Shown here piece after piece: positions 49,843 to 58,147 of a DNA stretch of 64,000 bases. The stretch covers positions 248,001-312,000 of the forward strand of contig NZ_FTMZ01000004.1 in assembly GCF_900156335.1 (NCBI RefSeq), read 5' to 3'. A program made the position numbers and the translations under genes. This stretch comes from Sphaerotilus natans. GTDB lineage: Bacteria > Pseudomonadota > Gammaproteobacteria > Burkholderiales > Burkholderiaceae_C. How positions within the stretch are numbered: the first letter of the stretch is position 1; every line of letters begins with the position of its first letter. Under the pieces are notes generated by a model, which worked only from the letters and a program-made list of their open reading frames with translations, had not been told where the DNA came from and did not search any database.

Positions 49843-50538
49843 TCAGAGCCGAAGCCCCTTCCACGCCAGCCACGACAGCGCCGCCAGCTGAACCAGCACC
49901 GTCAGGTGAAAGGCGGCGCGGAAGGACGGCTTGACCGACTTGTGACGCAGCAGGTGCTGCGCGGCGAGGCCGCCAGGCCAGCCGCCGATCAGGCCGACGG
50001 TCAGCAGGGTCGATTCCGGGGTGCGCCAGCGCCCGGCCCGTGCGGCGGACTTGTCGGCGGCGTAGAGCGCGAAGCACAGCAGGCTGGCCGCAGCGTGCCA
50101 GGCCCAGATCCAGCCGGGCAGGCGGTGCGAGGTGGTGGCAGCGATCAGCACCAGCAGCAGCGCGGCGATCGACAGGCCGGCCACCGCCGCCGACGGGCCG
50201 CCGCCGCGCTGCGGCCGCTCGGACCCCGCACTGGCCGCGCGGGGCGGCGGGGTCTTTCGGGCCTCGTCGGCGTTGCGTCGGCGCTGCTCGACCGCGCCGG
50301 CGGGCAGCGCGTCCACCACAGGCCAGCCGTGGCGCGGCAGCACCTCGACCGCCTGCGGCCGGCCGTCACGGCCACGGCCGGTCTCGAAGCTCACCTCGGT
50401 GCCGGGCGCTGGCCGCTGCTTCTGACGCAGCTGGCAGGCGCTGGCATGCACAAAAAGGTCCGGCCCGCCGTCATGCGGCCGGATGAAGCCGAAACCCTTG
50501 CTGTCGTCCCAGCGCTGGATGACGCCTTGTCGTCGCAT
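49843..50538 (-). CDS. Cold-shock domain fused to DUF1294 membrane domain
   Basis: 231 residues. Residues 1-65 form a cold-shock OB domain with both RNA-binding motifs (KGFGFIRP and DLFVHASAC). After a basic linker (80-120), two to three membrane helices make up a DUF1294 domain (LYAADKSAARAGRWRTPESTL, then GGWPGGLAAQHLLRHKSVKPSF). The fusion occurs widely in proteobacteria; its role is unknown, perhaps RNA binding at the membrane. The ATG at 50538 (MRRQGVIQRW) is 5 bp after the DUF3299 stop, so it may be the last gene of that transcript. It converges on the Crp/Fnr gene with 10 bp between. Confidence 0.88.
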   Translation of the reverse strand: MRRQGVIQRWDDSKGFGFIRPHDGGPDLFVHASACQLRQKQRPAPGTEVSFETGRGRDGRPQAVEVLPRHGWPVVDALPAGAVEQRRRNADEARKTPPPRAASAGSERPQRGGGPSAAVAGLSIAALLLVLIAATTSHRLPGWIWAWHAAASLLCFALYAADKSAARAGRWRTPESTLLTVGLIGGWPGGLAAQHLLRHKSVKPSFRAAFHLTVLVQLAALSWLAWKGLRL

Positions 50539-50543
50539 GGGTT

Positions 50544-51161
50544 TCAGCGCGGCGTCACCGGCGGCTCGACATACTTCTCGACCACCGCACCGTCGACGGT
50601 GTAGCCGCTGACGCCCATGTCGGTGTCGCGGCGCTCGGTGCGCATCGTGCCGGTGATCCAGACGGTGTCCATGCTGCGCAGGCCCTTGGCGGGAATGGCG
50701 GCCTTGACATGCACGATCTGGTTGGCCGGCGGCGGCGGCGAGTGGATGCAGGCACCGAAGTACGGCACCAGCAGGAACTCCTTCCACTCGCCGGCCTGGC
50801 CCTCCAGCGGCACGAGGTAGCCGGGCAGGCGCACCTTCTGGCCGTTGAGCTCGGGGCGGGTGGGCGCGGCGTCCCAGATCTCGCGCACCTCGCGCAGCAG
50901 CGCGTCGGCCTTCGGGTCGCCGTCCTGGATGCGCGACAGGTCGCCGCGGTTGCGCAGCTTGGCGGCCGGATCCCAGCCGGCGGGCACCATCTCCTCCCAC
51001 TTGAGCTGGCGCACCGCAGCGGCCTTGGCCGACTTGGCGGCCGCGATCGGCTTCGGTTCGGTGGCGCGGGCCGCCGGCAGCGTGGCCAGCAGCATCGCGC
51101 CTGCGGCCAGCGCCAGCGTCAGTCTCGCGGCCCTCATTGCCGTCGTCGTTGTCGATCGCAT
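50544..51161 (-). CDS. DUF3299 periplasmic protein of a ZrgA-type zinc cluster
   Basis: 205 residues with a signal peptide (LTLALAAGAMLLATLPAARA). The mature part carries the DUF3299 core: LNGQKVRLPGYLVPLE, EWKEFLLVPYFGACIHSPPPPANQIVHV, and MDTVWITGTM. The lone conserved CIHSPPPP cysteine is a hallmark. DUF3299 proteins are encoded with FtsX-type ABC transporters and the DUF2796 protein ZrgA, which in Vibrio cholerae take part in zinc uptake. The same set lies just upstream here. ATG 51161 was chosen; an in-frame extension upstream reads through a repeat element and is not real. Confidence 0.85.
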   Translation of the reverse strand: MRSTTTTAMRAARLTLALAAGAMLLATLPAARATEPKPIAAAKSAKAAAVRQLKWEEMVPAGWDPAAKLRNRGDLSRIQDGDPKADALLREVREIWDAAPTRPELNGQKVRLPGYLVPLEGQAGEWKEFLLVPYFGACIHSPPPPANQIVHVKAAIPAKGLRSMDTVWITGTMRTERRDTDMGVSGYTVDGAVVEKYVEPPVTPR

Positions 51162-51205
51162 CACAGCAGTTCTCCTGTCGATTCCTGAAGCTTGCCACCC
51201 GTCAT

Positions 51206-51285
51206 CGTCATCCTCGCGAATGCGAGGACCCACGCGCACCTCAGCCTGCGGCCCCTCGTGGGTGCCCGCCTTCGCGGGCATGACG
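51206..51285. repeat. REP-like 80-bp palindromic element
   Basis: The element begins CGTCAT and ends ATGACG. Inside are two perfect hairpins, TCCTCGC-gaat-GCGAGGA (51211-51228) and GCCCGC-cttc-GCGGGC (51264-51279), and ACCCACG is mirrored by CGTGGGT (51228-51234, 51257-51263). This is the structure of REP/BIME-type intergenic repeats, which are usually present in many copies. It lies between the FtsX permease gene and the DUF3299 gene and may stabilise or end the upstream mRNA. Confidence 0.75.
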
Positions 51286-51349
51286 GAGGTTTGCGGGCAT
51301 GACGGAGGTTCGCGGGCATGACGGAGGTTTGCGGGCATGACGGAGGTTT
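51274..51349. repeat. Four tandem 19-bp repeats
   Basis: Four units of GCGGGCATGACGGAGGTTT (51274, 51293, 51312, 51331; one base differs in the second) extend one arm of the REP-like element, followed by a decayed fifth unit to about 51366. There are no spacers, so it is a slippage array and not a CRISPR. Copy number may vary between strains. Confidence 0.9.
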
Positions 51350-51375
51350 AGGGGAATGTCGGAGATGCATGACCC

Positions 51376-52650
51376 CTAAGCGCGCGGCGACAGCCCGTCG
51401 GCCAGCGACAGCCGGTAGGCCCGCCAGCCGGGCACCAGGCTGGCCAGCCAGCCGCCCAGCAGCAGCAGGCCCATCAGGCGCATCTCGTCCGGTCCCGGCC
51501 AGCGCGCATGCAGCACCTGCCCCCAGCGCTGCAACGCGATGTCGCCCAGCAGCGCGATGGCGCCCGCGCAGGCCAGCGCGCCCAGCAGCACGCCGCACAG
51601 CGTGACCAGCGCGCCCTCCACCGCCAGCAGCGCCAGCACCTGGCGCGGGCCGGCGCCGACCGAGCGCAGGATCGCCAGCTCGCGCCGGCGCGCGTCCAGC
51701 CCGGCCAGGATCACCGCGACCAGCCCGGCCAGGCTGACCACCGCCACCAGCACGCTGACCGCCTGCAGCGCGCGCTCGCCCGCGCCCAGCACCTCCCACA
51801 GCTCGTCGAGCGCCACGCCGGGCAGCACCGCCATCAGCGGCTCGTCGCCGTAGCCGCGCACCCAGCGCTGCACCGCGAACACCGCCGCGCGGCTCTTGAG
51901 CCCGACCAGCACCGCGGTGACCGTGCGCGGCGTCAGGTCCTGCGCGGCCGCCGCCTCGGCCGAGATCTTCGCGCCCGGCATCGGCGCACCGGCGATCCAG
52001 TCGAGGTGGATGGCCTCGATGCCGGAAAGCGGGATGTGCACCGAGCGGTCCACCGGCGTGCCGGTGCGCGCCAGGACGCCAACCACGGTGAAGGGCTTGT
52101 CGGCATGGTCGTTGGCCGCGAAGGCGCCGTCGCCGTGGCTCAGCACCAGGCGCTGGCCCAGGCGGTAGCCCAGCCGCTCGGCCACCTCGGCGCCGATCAC
52201 CGCCTCGTAGACATGGCTCAGGCCGTCGCCGAAGGCCCGCCCAGTCGCCAGCACCAGCGGCTGACGCTCGCCGTAGCGGAAATGCTCGAAATAGGCCGGC
52301 GTCGTGCCGACGACCGCGAAGCCCCGGTGGCTGTCGCCCAGCGCGATCGGCACCGTCCACGCCACCTGGCGCTGCGCGGCCAGCGCCTGCACGCTGTCCC
52401 AGCCGATGTTGTTGGTCGCGCTGCCGACGCGGAAGACCGCGTAGAGCATCAGCTGCACCGCGCCGGTGCGCGGGCCGACGATCAGGTCGGTGCCGGAGAC
52501 CGCCTGGGCAAAGTTCTGCCGCACGTCCTGCCTCAGCCGCTCGATGCCCAGCAGCAGAAAAGTGGACAGCGCGATCGACAGCACGATCAGCGCCAGCACG
52601 AAGCGCCGGCTCCAGGCGCTGCGCGCGGCCAGCCCGAGCAGCGCCCTCAT
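51376..52650 (-). CDS. FtsX-type ABC transporter permease (ZrgA-type zinc cluster)
   Basis: 424 residues. One N-terminal helix (FVLALIVLSIALSTFLLLGIERL), a large periplasmic MacB-like domain (about 45-270) and three C-terminal helices (SVLVAVVSLAGLVAVILAGL, LCGVLLGALACAGAIALLGDI, RLMGLLLLGGWLASLVPGW) give the MacB/LolC topology. Such mechanotransmission transporters move or act on periplasmic or outer-membrane cargo rather than importing. The start overlaps the ATPase stop by 4 bases. Its cargo is unknown; neighbours suggest zinc or a zinc-binding lipoprotein. Confidence 0.88.
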   Translation of the reverse strand: MRALLGLAARSAWSRRFVLALIVLSIALSTFLLLGIERLRQDVRQNFAQAVSGTDLIVGPRTGAVQLMLYAVFRVGSATNNIGWDSVQALAAQRQVAWTVPIALGDSHRGFAVVGTTPAYFEHFRYGERQPLVLATGRAFGDGLSHVYEAVIGAEVAERLGYRLGQRLVLSHGDGAFAANDHADKPFTVVGVLARTGTPVDRSVHIPLSGIEAIHLDWIAGAPMPGAKISAEAAAAQDLTPRTVTAVLVGLKSRAAVFAVQRWVRGYGDEPLMAVLPGVALDELWEVLGAGERALQAVSVLVAVVSLAGLVAVILAGLDARRRELAILRSVGAGPRQVLALLAVEGALVTLCGVLLGALACAGAIALLGDIALQRWGQVLHARWPGPDEMRLMGLLLLGGWLASLVPGWRAYRLSLADGLSPRA

Positions 52651-53366
52651 CGCGGGCCTCCGGGGGCGGCGGCGCGGTTGAGCGCCGGCAGGTCGATCTG
52701 GCGCGCGAAATGCCCGGCCAGCCGCGCGTCATGGCTGACCAGCACCAGCGCGCTGCCGGCCTCGCGGCAGCTGGCCAGCAGCGCGTCGACGAAGCGGTCG
52801 CGGGTGCCCTCGTCCAGCGCCGAGGTCGGCTCGTCGGCGATGACCAGCTCGGGCCGGCCGGCCAGCGCCCTCGCGCAGGCCACGCGCTGCTGCTGCCCGA
52901 CCGAGAGCTGCGCGGCCGGACGGCGCCACAGCGCCGCGTCCAGCCCCAGCCGCGCCAGCCACTGCGCGGGCTCGTCGGCGCCGGCGCAGCGCGCGCGCCG
53001 CCGCGCCGAGAAGCGCAGCGGCAGCCGCACGTCGGCGACCACCGAGAGATAGGGCAGCAGGTTGAACTGCTGGAAGATGTAGCCGACATGGTCGGCGCGC
53101 AGCCGGTCGCGCCGCGCACCCGACAACGCGCGCCAGTCCTGGCCGAGCAGCGCCACCGTGCCGGCCTCGGCCACCAGCACGCCCGCCATCAGCGACAGCA
53201 GCGTGCTCTTGCCGCAGCCGCTGGGCCCGCGCAGGAAGACCGCCTCGCCGGCAGCCAGCTCGAAGGCCGGCACATCGAGCGTGTCGACCGCCGCGCCGGG
53301 CCAGCGGTGGCGCAGGTCGCGCAGCGACAGCAGCGGTGACGGCTGCAATGTCGGCAACCCGCTCAT
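52647..53366 (-). CDS. ABC transporter ATPase partner of the FtsX-type permease
   Basis: 239 residues. Walker A is RGPSGCGKSTLLSLMAG, the Q-loop is FQQFNLLPYLSV, the signature is LSVGQQQRVACARAL and Walker B is LVIADEPTSALDEGT. It belongs to the LolD/MacB class that pairs with FtsX-type permeases. The start overlaps the DUF2796 gene stop (ATGA) and the stop overlaps the permease start, so the three genes are translationally coupled. Confidence 0.93.
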   Translation of the reverse strand: MSGLPTLQPSPLLSLRDLRHRWPGAAVDTLDVPAFELAAGEAVFLRGPSGCGKSTLLSLMAGVLVAEAGTVALLGQDWRALSGARRDRLRADHVGYIFQQFNLLPYLSVVADVRLPLRFSARRRARCAGADEPAQWLARLGLDAALWRRPAAQLSVGQQQRVACARALAGRPELVIADEPTSALDEGTRDRFVDALLASCREAGSALVLVSHDARLAGHFARQIDLPALNRAAAPGGPR

Positions 53367-53938
53367 CGGCCCCAGCGCAGCACCCGCGCCGGGCGCTTGA
53401 GGCCCGACTTGAACTGCCCCGCTGGCGTGACGATCTCCGCCTCGACCCGCGTGATGCGGCGATAGCGGTCCAGCAGGCCGCCCAGGTCGATCGCGGTCAG
53501 CGCCTGCGGCTGGGCGCAGCGCAGCACGAAGCTCGCCTCCAGATCGGCATGCTCGCCCTGGGCCGCGCCACCGGCCTGCAGCACCGGTGCATCGACGGTG
53601 GTCGACACCGGCTGGCACTGCGCCGCCGCATCGGGCGCGAACAGGCCCTGGCCGGCGCGCAGATGCTCGAGCAGCGCCTGCGCGGCCTTCTTCTCGGCCT
53701 CGGTGCGCGGCGCGCGCTCGAAGCCGAGCAGGCTGTCGAGCGGCGCCTCCAGGCCGATCGTCAGCGTCTGGCCGTCCAGCGCGACCTCCAGGCCGATGCG
53801 GCCGTGCTCATGCGCGCCATGACCGGCCTGCGCATGGGCGTGGGAATGCGCGTGCGCACCGGCGGCGACGACCGCGGCCGGCAGCAGCGCGGCCAGGCCC
53901 AGCACCAGGGCGGACAGGACAGAGGAGCGCGAGTTCAT
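53363..53938 (-). CDS. DUF2796 (ZrgA-like) His-rich periplasmic zinc protein
   Basis: 191 residues with a signal peptide (VLSALVLGLAALLPAAVVAAG). Immediately after it comes a histidine-rich metal-binding stretch, AHAHSHAHAQAGHGAHEHG, then the DUF2796 core (LEVALDGQTLTIGLEAPLDSLLGFE and LEASFVLRCAQPQALTAIDL). ZrgA of Vibrio cholerae is the reference member, needed for zinc uptake with an FtsX-type ABC transporter. It heads the four-gene block and its ATG at 53938 was chosen over an upstream start at 54058. The likely regulator is the Zur protein encoded nearby, but no Zur box was found just upstream. Confidence 0.88.
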   Translation of the reverse strand: MNSRSSVLSALVLGLAALLPAAVVAAGAHAHSHAHAQAGHGAHEHGRIGLEVALDGQTLTIGLEAPLDSLLGFERAPRTEAEKKAAQALLEHLRAGQGLFAPDAAAQCQPVSTTVDAPVLQAGGAAQGEHADLEASFVLRCAQPQALTAIDLGGLLDRYRRITRVEAEIVTPAGQFKSGLKRPARVLRWGR

Positions 53939-53981
53939 GGGGCAGAAGCTTCCGTGATGGAGATGAAGACGGGATGAGGAG

Positions 53982-54773
53982 TCAGGACGGCCGCGGTGCG
54001 GCGCAGGCCACCCGGTCGCGGCCCTCGCGCTTGGCGCGATGCAGCGCCTCGTCGGCACGCGACAGCAGCTGCGGCAGCGAGGCGCAGTCCGGCGCCAGCA
54101 CCGCCACGCCGATGCTGACCCGTGCCGACACCACCGCGCCGTCGGGCAGCACGATGCGCTGCTCGGGCAAGGCCCGGCGCAGCCGCTCGGCCACCGTCAG
54201 CGCGCCATCCCGGCCGGTGCCGGGCAGCATCAGCGCGAATTCCTCGCCACCGTGGCGGCCGCAGAGATCGTGCTGGCGCAGCGGCCGGTGGCACTGCTCG
54301 GCCACCACCTGCAGCACCCGGTCGCCGGCCGCCGGGCCGTGGGTCGCGTTGATCTGCGCCAGCCGATCGATGTCGACCAGCAGCAGCGCCAGCGGCGTGC
54401 CGTGGCGCAGCGACAGACCGACCTCGCGCTCGGCGCGGTCGAAGAAGTGGCGCCGGTTCAGCACCCGGGTCAGATCGTCCTGCGGACTGAGATCGAGCAG
54501 GCGCACCCGCTGGTGATCGAGCAGCGCCAGCAGGTCGAACAGCAGCAGGGCCAGCGGCGGCAGCAGCAGCGCCGGCATCAGCAGCAGCCCGGCCAGCACC
54601 CGCAGCGGCGACCCCGGCCAGCCGAACAGCGGTTCGGCCGCCAGCGCCAGCACGGCGGCCGGTGGCAGGCAGAGCATCAGCCCGGCCAGCACCAGCCCCA
54701 GACAGGCGCGGCGACGGCTGTGCGCCAGCAGGTGATGGCGCAGGCGACGGATCAGGGGGGATTCGGCAGACAT
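53982..54773 (-). CDS. Membrane diguanylate cyclase (GGDEF)
   Basis: 263 residues. Two N-terminal hydrophobic helices (CLGLVLAGLMLCLPPAAVLAL and VLAGLLLMPALLLPPLALLLFDLLAL) precede a GGDEF domain with DDLTRVLNRRHFFDR and GRHGGEEFALM. The inhibitory I-site RQHD is present four residues upstream of the active site, so product inhibition is expected, unlike the three cyclase domains at 39-45 kb. It stands 43 bp upstream of the DUF2796 gene on the same strand, so it may share a transcript with the zinc block. ATG 54773 (MSAESPLIRR). Confidence 0.9.
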   Translation of the reverse strand: MSAESPLIRRLRHHLLAHSRRRACLGLVLAGLMLCLPPAAVLALAAEPLFGWPGSPLRVLAGLLLMPALLLPPLALLLFDLLALLDHQRVRLLDLSPQDDLTRVLNRRHFFDRAEREVGLSLRHGTPLALLLVDIDRLAQINATHGPAAGDRVLQVVAEQCHRPLRQHDLCGRHGGEEFALMLPGTGRDGALTVAERLRRALPEQRIVLPDGAVVSARVSIGVAVLAPDCASLPQLLSRADEALHRAKREGRDRVACAAPRPS

Positions 54774-54905
54774 GGCGGGACGCCCAGGAGCACGCACGGC
54801 GCGCGATGCCGCCGATATCGTCGCCCGGCACGGACGCCTGAACCATGTCGGGATTCGCCGGCCGCATGTCTGCCCGATCCTGCTCGGTACCCGGCCCCGG
54901 CGGGC

Positions 54906-55937
54906 TCAGCGCGACGCCGCCGCTGGCCCGCGCAGGCCCGCCAGCAGCGTCGCGGCGTTGTGCGACATCATCTTCAGATAGCTGTCGGCCACGCCGCCGG
55001 GCGCCGACAGCGCGTCCGAATGCAGCGTGCCGCCCACCACCGCGCCGGTCTCGCGCGCGATGCGCTGCACCATGCGCACATCGGAGACGTTCTCGACGAA
55101 GACCGCGCGGATCTGCTGGCGCCGGATCTGGCGGATGAGCCGGGCGATGTCGGCGGCCGAGGGCTCGCTGTCGGTGTTCCAGCTCTGCGCGGCCAGGAAC
55201 TCGAGGCCGTAGGCGGCCGCGAAATAGCCGAAGGCGTCATGCGAGCTGACCACCCGGCGCTGCTGTGGCGCCAGCGTGGCGAAGTCGGCGCGAATGCGCC
55301 GGTCCAGCGCCGCCAGTTCGGCATCGTAGGCGGCGGCGCGGCGGCGCAGCAGTTCGGCCTGGGCCGGCCGCGCCGTCACCAGCGCATCGCGGATGCGCCC
55401 CACATAGTGGCGGGCGTTGGCGATGTCCTGCCAGGCATGCGGGTCGGGCGCACCAGCGCCGCCCTGAGCGTGGCTGTGGCTGTGGCCCTGCGCATGACCG
55501 GCATGATCCGGCCCGCCCTCGACCGGCGCGGCGCGCGGCTTGAGCCCGTCGCTGCAGATCAGCACCGGGCCGCGGTAGCCGGCCGAGCCGATCAGCCGGG
55601 TCAGCCAACCCTCGAAGCCCAGACCATTGACGATGACCAGATCGGCCTGGGCCAGACGGCGCACGTCCGCTGGCGAGGGCTGGAAGACATGCGCATCGGC
55701 ATCCGGCCCGACCAGCGCCGAGACCTCGGCCACCGGACCGGCGACCTGCGCGGCCAGATCGGCCAGGATGGAGAAGCTCGCCACCACCCGCAGCGGCCGG
55801 TCGGTGGCGGCCATCGCGATCGCCGGCAGCCCGGCCGCCGCCCCCAGCAGCGCGGCCGAGGCCAGCAGCCGGCGACGGGTCGGAACAGCGCGGCAGACAG
55901 CCGGCCGGAGAACAAGCGGATCGGAGGACATCGACAT
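54906..55937 (-). CDS. znuA: Zinc ABC transporter substrate-binding protein ZnuA
   Basis: 343 residues. An N-terminal export signal with twin arginines (TRRRLLASAALLGAAAGLPAIAMA) is followed by the cluster A-I binding protein: LRVVASFSILADLA, DADAHVFQPSP (first His ligand), a His-rich loop (DHAGHAQGHSHSHAQ), SSHDAFGYFAAAYGL and VFVENVSDVRM. It captures periplasmic Zn(II) for ZnuBC. The ATG shares one base with the znuB stop (TGATG). Last gene of the zur-znuC-znuB-znuA order. The RRRLLA motif could be a Tat signal, but Sec export is as likely. Confidence 0.94.
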   Translation of the reverse strand: MSMSSDPLVLRPAVCRAVPTRRRLLASAALLGAAAGLPAIAMAATDRPLRVVASFSILADLAAQVAGPVAEVSALVGPDADAHVFQPSPADVRRLAQADLVIVNGLGFEGWLTRLIGSAGYRGPVLICSDGLKPRAAPVEGGPDHAGHAQGHSHSHAQGGAGAPDPHAWQDIANARHYVGRIRDALVTARPAQAELLRRRAAAYDAELAALDRRIRADFATLAPQQRRVVSSHDAFGYFAAAYGLEFLAAQSWNTDSEPSAADIARLIRQIRRQQIRAVFVENVSDVRMVQRIARETGAVVGGTLHSDALSAPGGVADSYLKMMSHNAATLLAGLRGPAAASR

Positions 55938-56821
55938 CAGCAGCAGGAAGTGCCGCGCCGCAGCAGGCCGTCATGACGACCGAAGAGCAGCGACAGCACA
56001 TAGATCACCCCGGCGACCAGCACGATGGCCGGTCCCGAAGGCAGGTCAGCATGGAAGGACAGCAGCAGTCCGATCCAGCCTGAGAACATCGCGATCAGCG
56101 CCGCCAGCAAGGCCAGCGGCGCCAGATCGCGCACCCAGAAGCGCGCGGCGATGGCCGGCACCATCATCAGGCCGACCGCCATCAGCGTGCCCATGGCCTG
56201 GAAGCCGCCGACCAGATTGGCGACCGTCAGCACCAGCAGCACGCCATGACTGAGCGCGCCGGGGCCACCCACCGAGGCCAGAAATCCGGCGTCGAAGCTC
56301 TCGACCACCAGCGGCCGGTACAGCAGCGCCAGCAGCATCAGCGTGAGGCTGGCGATCGAGGCCACCAGCAGCAGCGCCGCGTCATCCACCGCCAGCACGC
56401 TGCCGAACAGCACATGGATCAGGTCGACGCTGCTGCCGCGCATCGAGATCAGCAGCACGCCCAGCGCCAGCGCGATCAGATAGAAGGCGGCGAAGCTGGC
56501 GTCCTCGCGCTGGTGGGTGTGGCGGGTGACCGCGCCGGCCAGCAGCGCCACCGCCAGCGCGGCCACGAAGCCGCCCAGCCCCATCGCGGTCACCGACAGG
56601 CCGGCGATCATGTAGCCGACCGCCGCGCCGGGCAGCAGCGCATGCGCCATCGCGTCGCCCAGCAGGCTCATGCGGCGCAGCACCAGCAGGCAGCCCAGCG
56701 GTGCAGCGCCCATCGACAGCGCCACCACCGCCACCAGCGCGCGGCGCATGAAGCCGAACTCGGCGAAGGGAGAAAACAGCAGGTCCTGCAGCGCCTGCAG
56801 CGCGCCCGCACCCTCGCTCAT
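55937..56821 (-). CDS. znuB: Zinc ABC transporter permease ZnuB
   Basis: 294 residues with eight to nine membrane helices, from FMRRALVAVVALSMGAAPLGCLLVLRRMSLLGDAMAHALLPGAA on to IVLVAGVIYVLSLLFG. The SLLGDAMAHALLPG stretch is the conserved coupling and pore segment of metal-type (ABC-3) permeases. It carries Zn(II) across the inner membrane with ZnuC. Overlaps znuC by 4 bases and znuA by 1 base. Confidence 0.94.
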   Translation of the reverse strand: MSEGAGALQALQDLLFSPFAEFGFMRRALVAVVALSMGAAPLGCLLVLRRMSLLGDAMAHALLPGAAVGYMIAGLSVTAMGLGGFVAALAVALLAGAVTRHTHQREDASFAAFYLIALALGVLLISMRGSSVDLIHVLFGSVLAVDDAALLLVASIASLTLMLLALLYRPLVVESFDAGFLASVGGPGALSHGVLLVLTVANLVGGFQAMGTLMAVGLMMVPAIAARFWVRDLAPLALLAALIAMFSGWIGLLLSFHADLPSGPAIVLVAGVIYVLSLLFGRHDGLLRRGTSCC

Positions 56822-57516
56822 GCAGCGCAGGCGCCGAGCACCTCGGCCGTGGCGCCCCAGGCCCAGCGGCGCCGGCCGTCGAGCTGCAGCAGGCGGTCGA
56901 AATGGGCCTCGACCTGCGCCTGGTCATGCAGCACCGCGACCACCGCCCGGCCCTGGTCGCGCCAGTCGCGCATCAGCGCCAGCAGGTCGGCGGTGGTGGC
57001 CTCATCGACAGCGTTGAAGGGCTCGTCGAGCAGGATCAGGTCGGCATCCTGCAGCAGCAGCCGCGCGAACAGCACCCGCTGGAACTGGCCGACCGACAGA
57101 TCGGAAATCGGCCGCTGCGCGCAGCCGAGCAGGCCGACGGTGGCCAGCGCCTCGTCGACCTCGCGACGCAGCCCCCCGCCCAGCGCCCGCCACAGGCCGA
57201 TGCGCGACCAGGCGCCCAGCGCGACCACATCGCCGACACGGATCGGGAACTGCCGGTCCAGCACCGACTGCTGCGGCAGGTGCGCCACCCGCAGTCCGGC
57301 CGCACGCTCCAGGCGTCCGGCCACCGGCGCCAGCCGTCCGGCCAGCGCCTCGACCAGCGTGCTCTTGCCGGCCCCGTTCGGGCCGGTCACCGCGGTCAGC
57401 GTGCCACGCTCGAAGCGGCCCGACAGCGCCGAGACCACCTCGCGGCCCCCACGCACCAGCGTCAGCCGCTCCAGCGTCAGCAGCACGCCGTCGGCACGCG
57501 GCGGCGCGCTGCTCAC
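56818..57516 (-). CDS. znuC: Zinc ABC transporter ATPase ZnuC
   Basis: 232 residues from a GTG at 57516 (MSSAPPRADGVLLTLERLTL), which places the start just before the first ATPase strand and has a GGTGGA stretch upstream. In-frame ATGs at 57624, 57657, 57672 and 57681 would add a Gly/Ala-rich N-terminus and overlap zur, without a visible ribosome-binding site. Walker A TGPNGAGKSTLVEALAG, signature LSVGQFQRVLFAR, Walker B LILLDEPFNAVDEAT and switch LHDQAQ are present. It energises zinc import through ZnuB. Confidence 0.9.
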   Translation of the reverse strand: MSSAPPRADGVLLTLERLTLVRGGREVVSALSGRFERGTLTAVTGPNGAGKSTLVEALAGRLAPVAGRLERAAGLRVAHLPQQSVLDRQFPIRVGDVVALGAWSRIGLWRALGGGLRREVDEALATVGLLGCAQRPISDLSVGQFQRVLFARLLLQDADLILLDEPFNAVDEATTADLLALMRDWRDQGRAVVAVLHDQAQVEAHFDRLLQLDGRRRWAWGATAEVLGACAA

Positions 57517-57595
57517 ATCAGCGCCCAGTCCACCGCCAGCCACAGCAGCAGCACCAGCACGGCCGCCCCCGCGCAGCGGCTCAGCGCCGAGGCCA

Positions 57596-58117
57596 TCAGC
57601 ATCGCTGGCTCCCGCCGCAGGCATGTGCAGCCGGGTCAGAGGCTGGGCGAGATTCATCAGCAGGGACAGCATCGTGGGCATCAGCGCCGGGGGCGCAGTC
57701 GACGCACAGGCCGTGCAGCGTCAGGTCATGGCGCGCGACCCGGAAACCGGGCGGCGCCAGATCGTCCATCGTGCCCGGACAGGCATGGATCGGAAAGACG
57801 CGGCTGCAGGCGGTGCAGTGGAAATGGTGGTGGTGGTGATCGTGGCTGCCGCGTGCGTCGGCATGGCGGCTGCGCACGCACGCCGCTTCGTAGCGGGCCG
57901 ACTGGCCCGGCAGGTCGACCTTCAGCACCTCGCCGGCCTCAAGCAGCGCGGCGAGCTGGCGGTAGACGGTCGAGAGGTTCAGCGTCGGCACGCTGCGCTG
58001 GCCCAGCGCGCACAGCTCGGCCGGCGTGAGCGCACGGGCGCTGTCGCGCAGCGCCTGCATCAGCGCATCGCGCTGGCGGGTCTGGCGTTCGCGGCCGACG
58101 GGAGACAAGGCGGGCAT
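57596..58117 (-). CDS. zur: Fur-family zinc uptake regulator Zur
   Basis: 173 residues. The N-terminal winged helix (RQRDALMQALRDSARALTPAELCALG, TLNLSTVYRQLAALLEAGEV) is followed by a metal-sensing part with HDHHHHHFHCTAC and the structural pair CVDC. The second HxC cluster FPIHACPG is also present. A Zur repressor binds DNA when loaded with zinc and shuts off zinc uptake genes; being first in the znu operon is typical and implies autoregulation. The ATG at 58117 (MPALSPVGRERQTRQRDAL) was chosen over a start at 58162, which would lie inside the operator and read CCCK-rich junk. The C-terminal 25 residues are low-complexity. Confidence 0.92.
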   Translation of the reverse strand: MPALSPVGRERQTRQRDALMQALRDSARALTPAELCALGQRSVPTLNLSTVYRQLAALLEAGEVLKVDLPGQSARYEAACVRSRHADARGSHDHHHHHFHCTACSRVFPIHACPGTMDDLAPPGFRVARHDLTLHGLCVDCAPGADAHDAVPADESRPASDPAAHACGGSQRC

Positions 58118-58125
58118 GCACCGGA

Positions 58126-58147
58126 TGCTAATGCAAAAGCATTTGCA
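58126..58147 (-). promoter_or_regulatory. Candidate Zur operator upstream of zur-znuCBA
   Basis: TGCTAATGC, AAAA, GCATTTGCA form a 22-bp palindrome broken only at one symmetric position, 8 bp upstream of the zur start. Size, AT-rich core and position fit a Fur-family operator. This would make the zinc operon self-regulated. No similar copy was seen before the DUF2796 gene or the GGDEF gene. Confidence 0.65.

Noticed and set aside
51162-51338. N-terminal extension of the DUF3299 protein
   Set aside because: The open frame continues upstream only through the REP-like element; the normal signal peptide begins at 51161.
51274-51349. CRISPR-like repeat array
   Set aside because: Units are 19 bp, directly abutting, with no spacers and no cas genes nearby.
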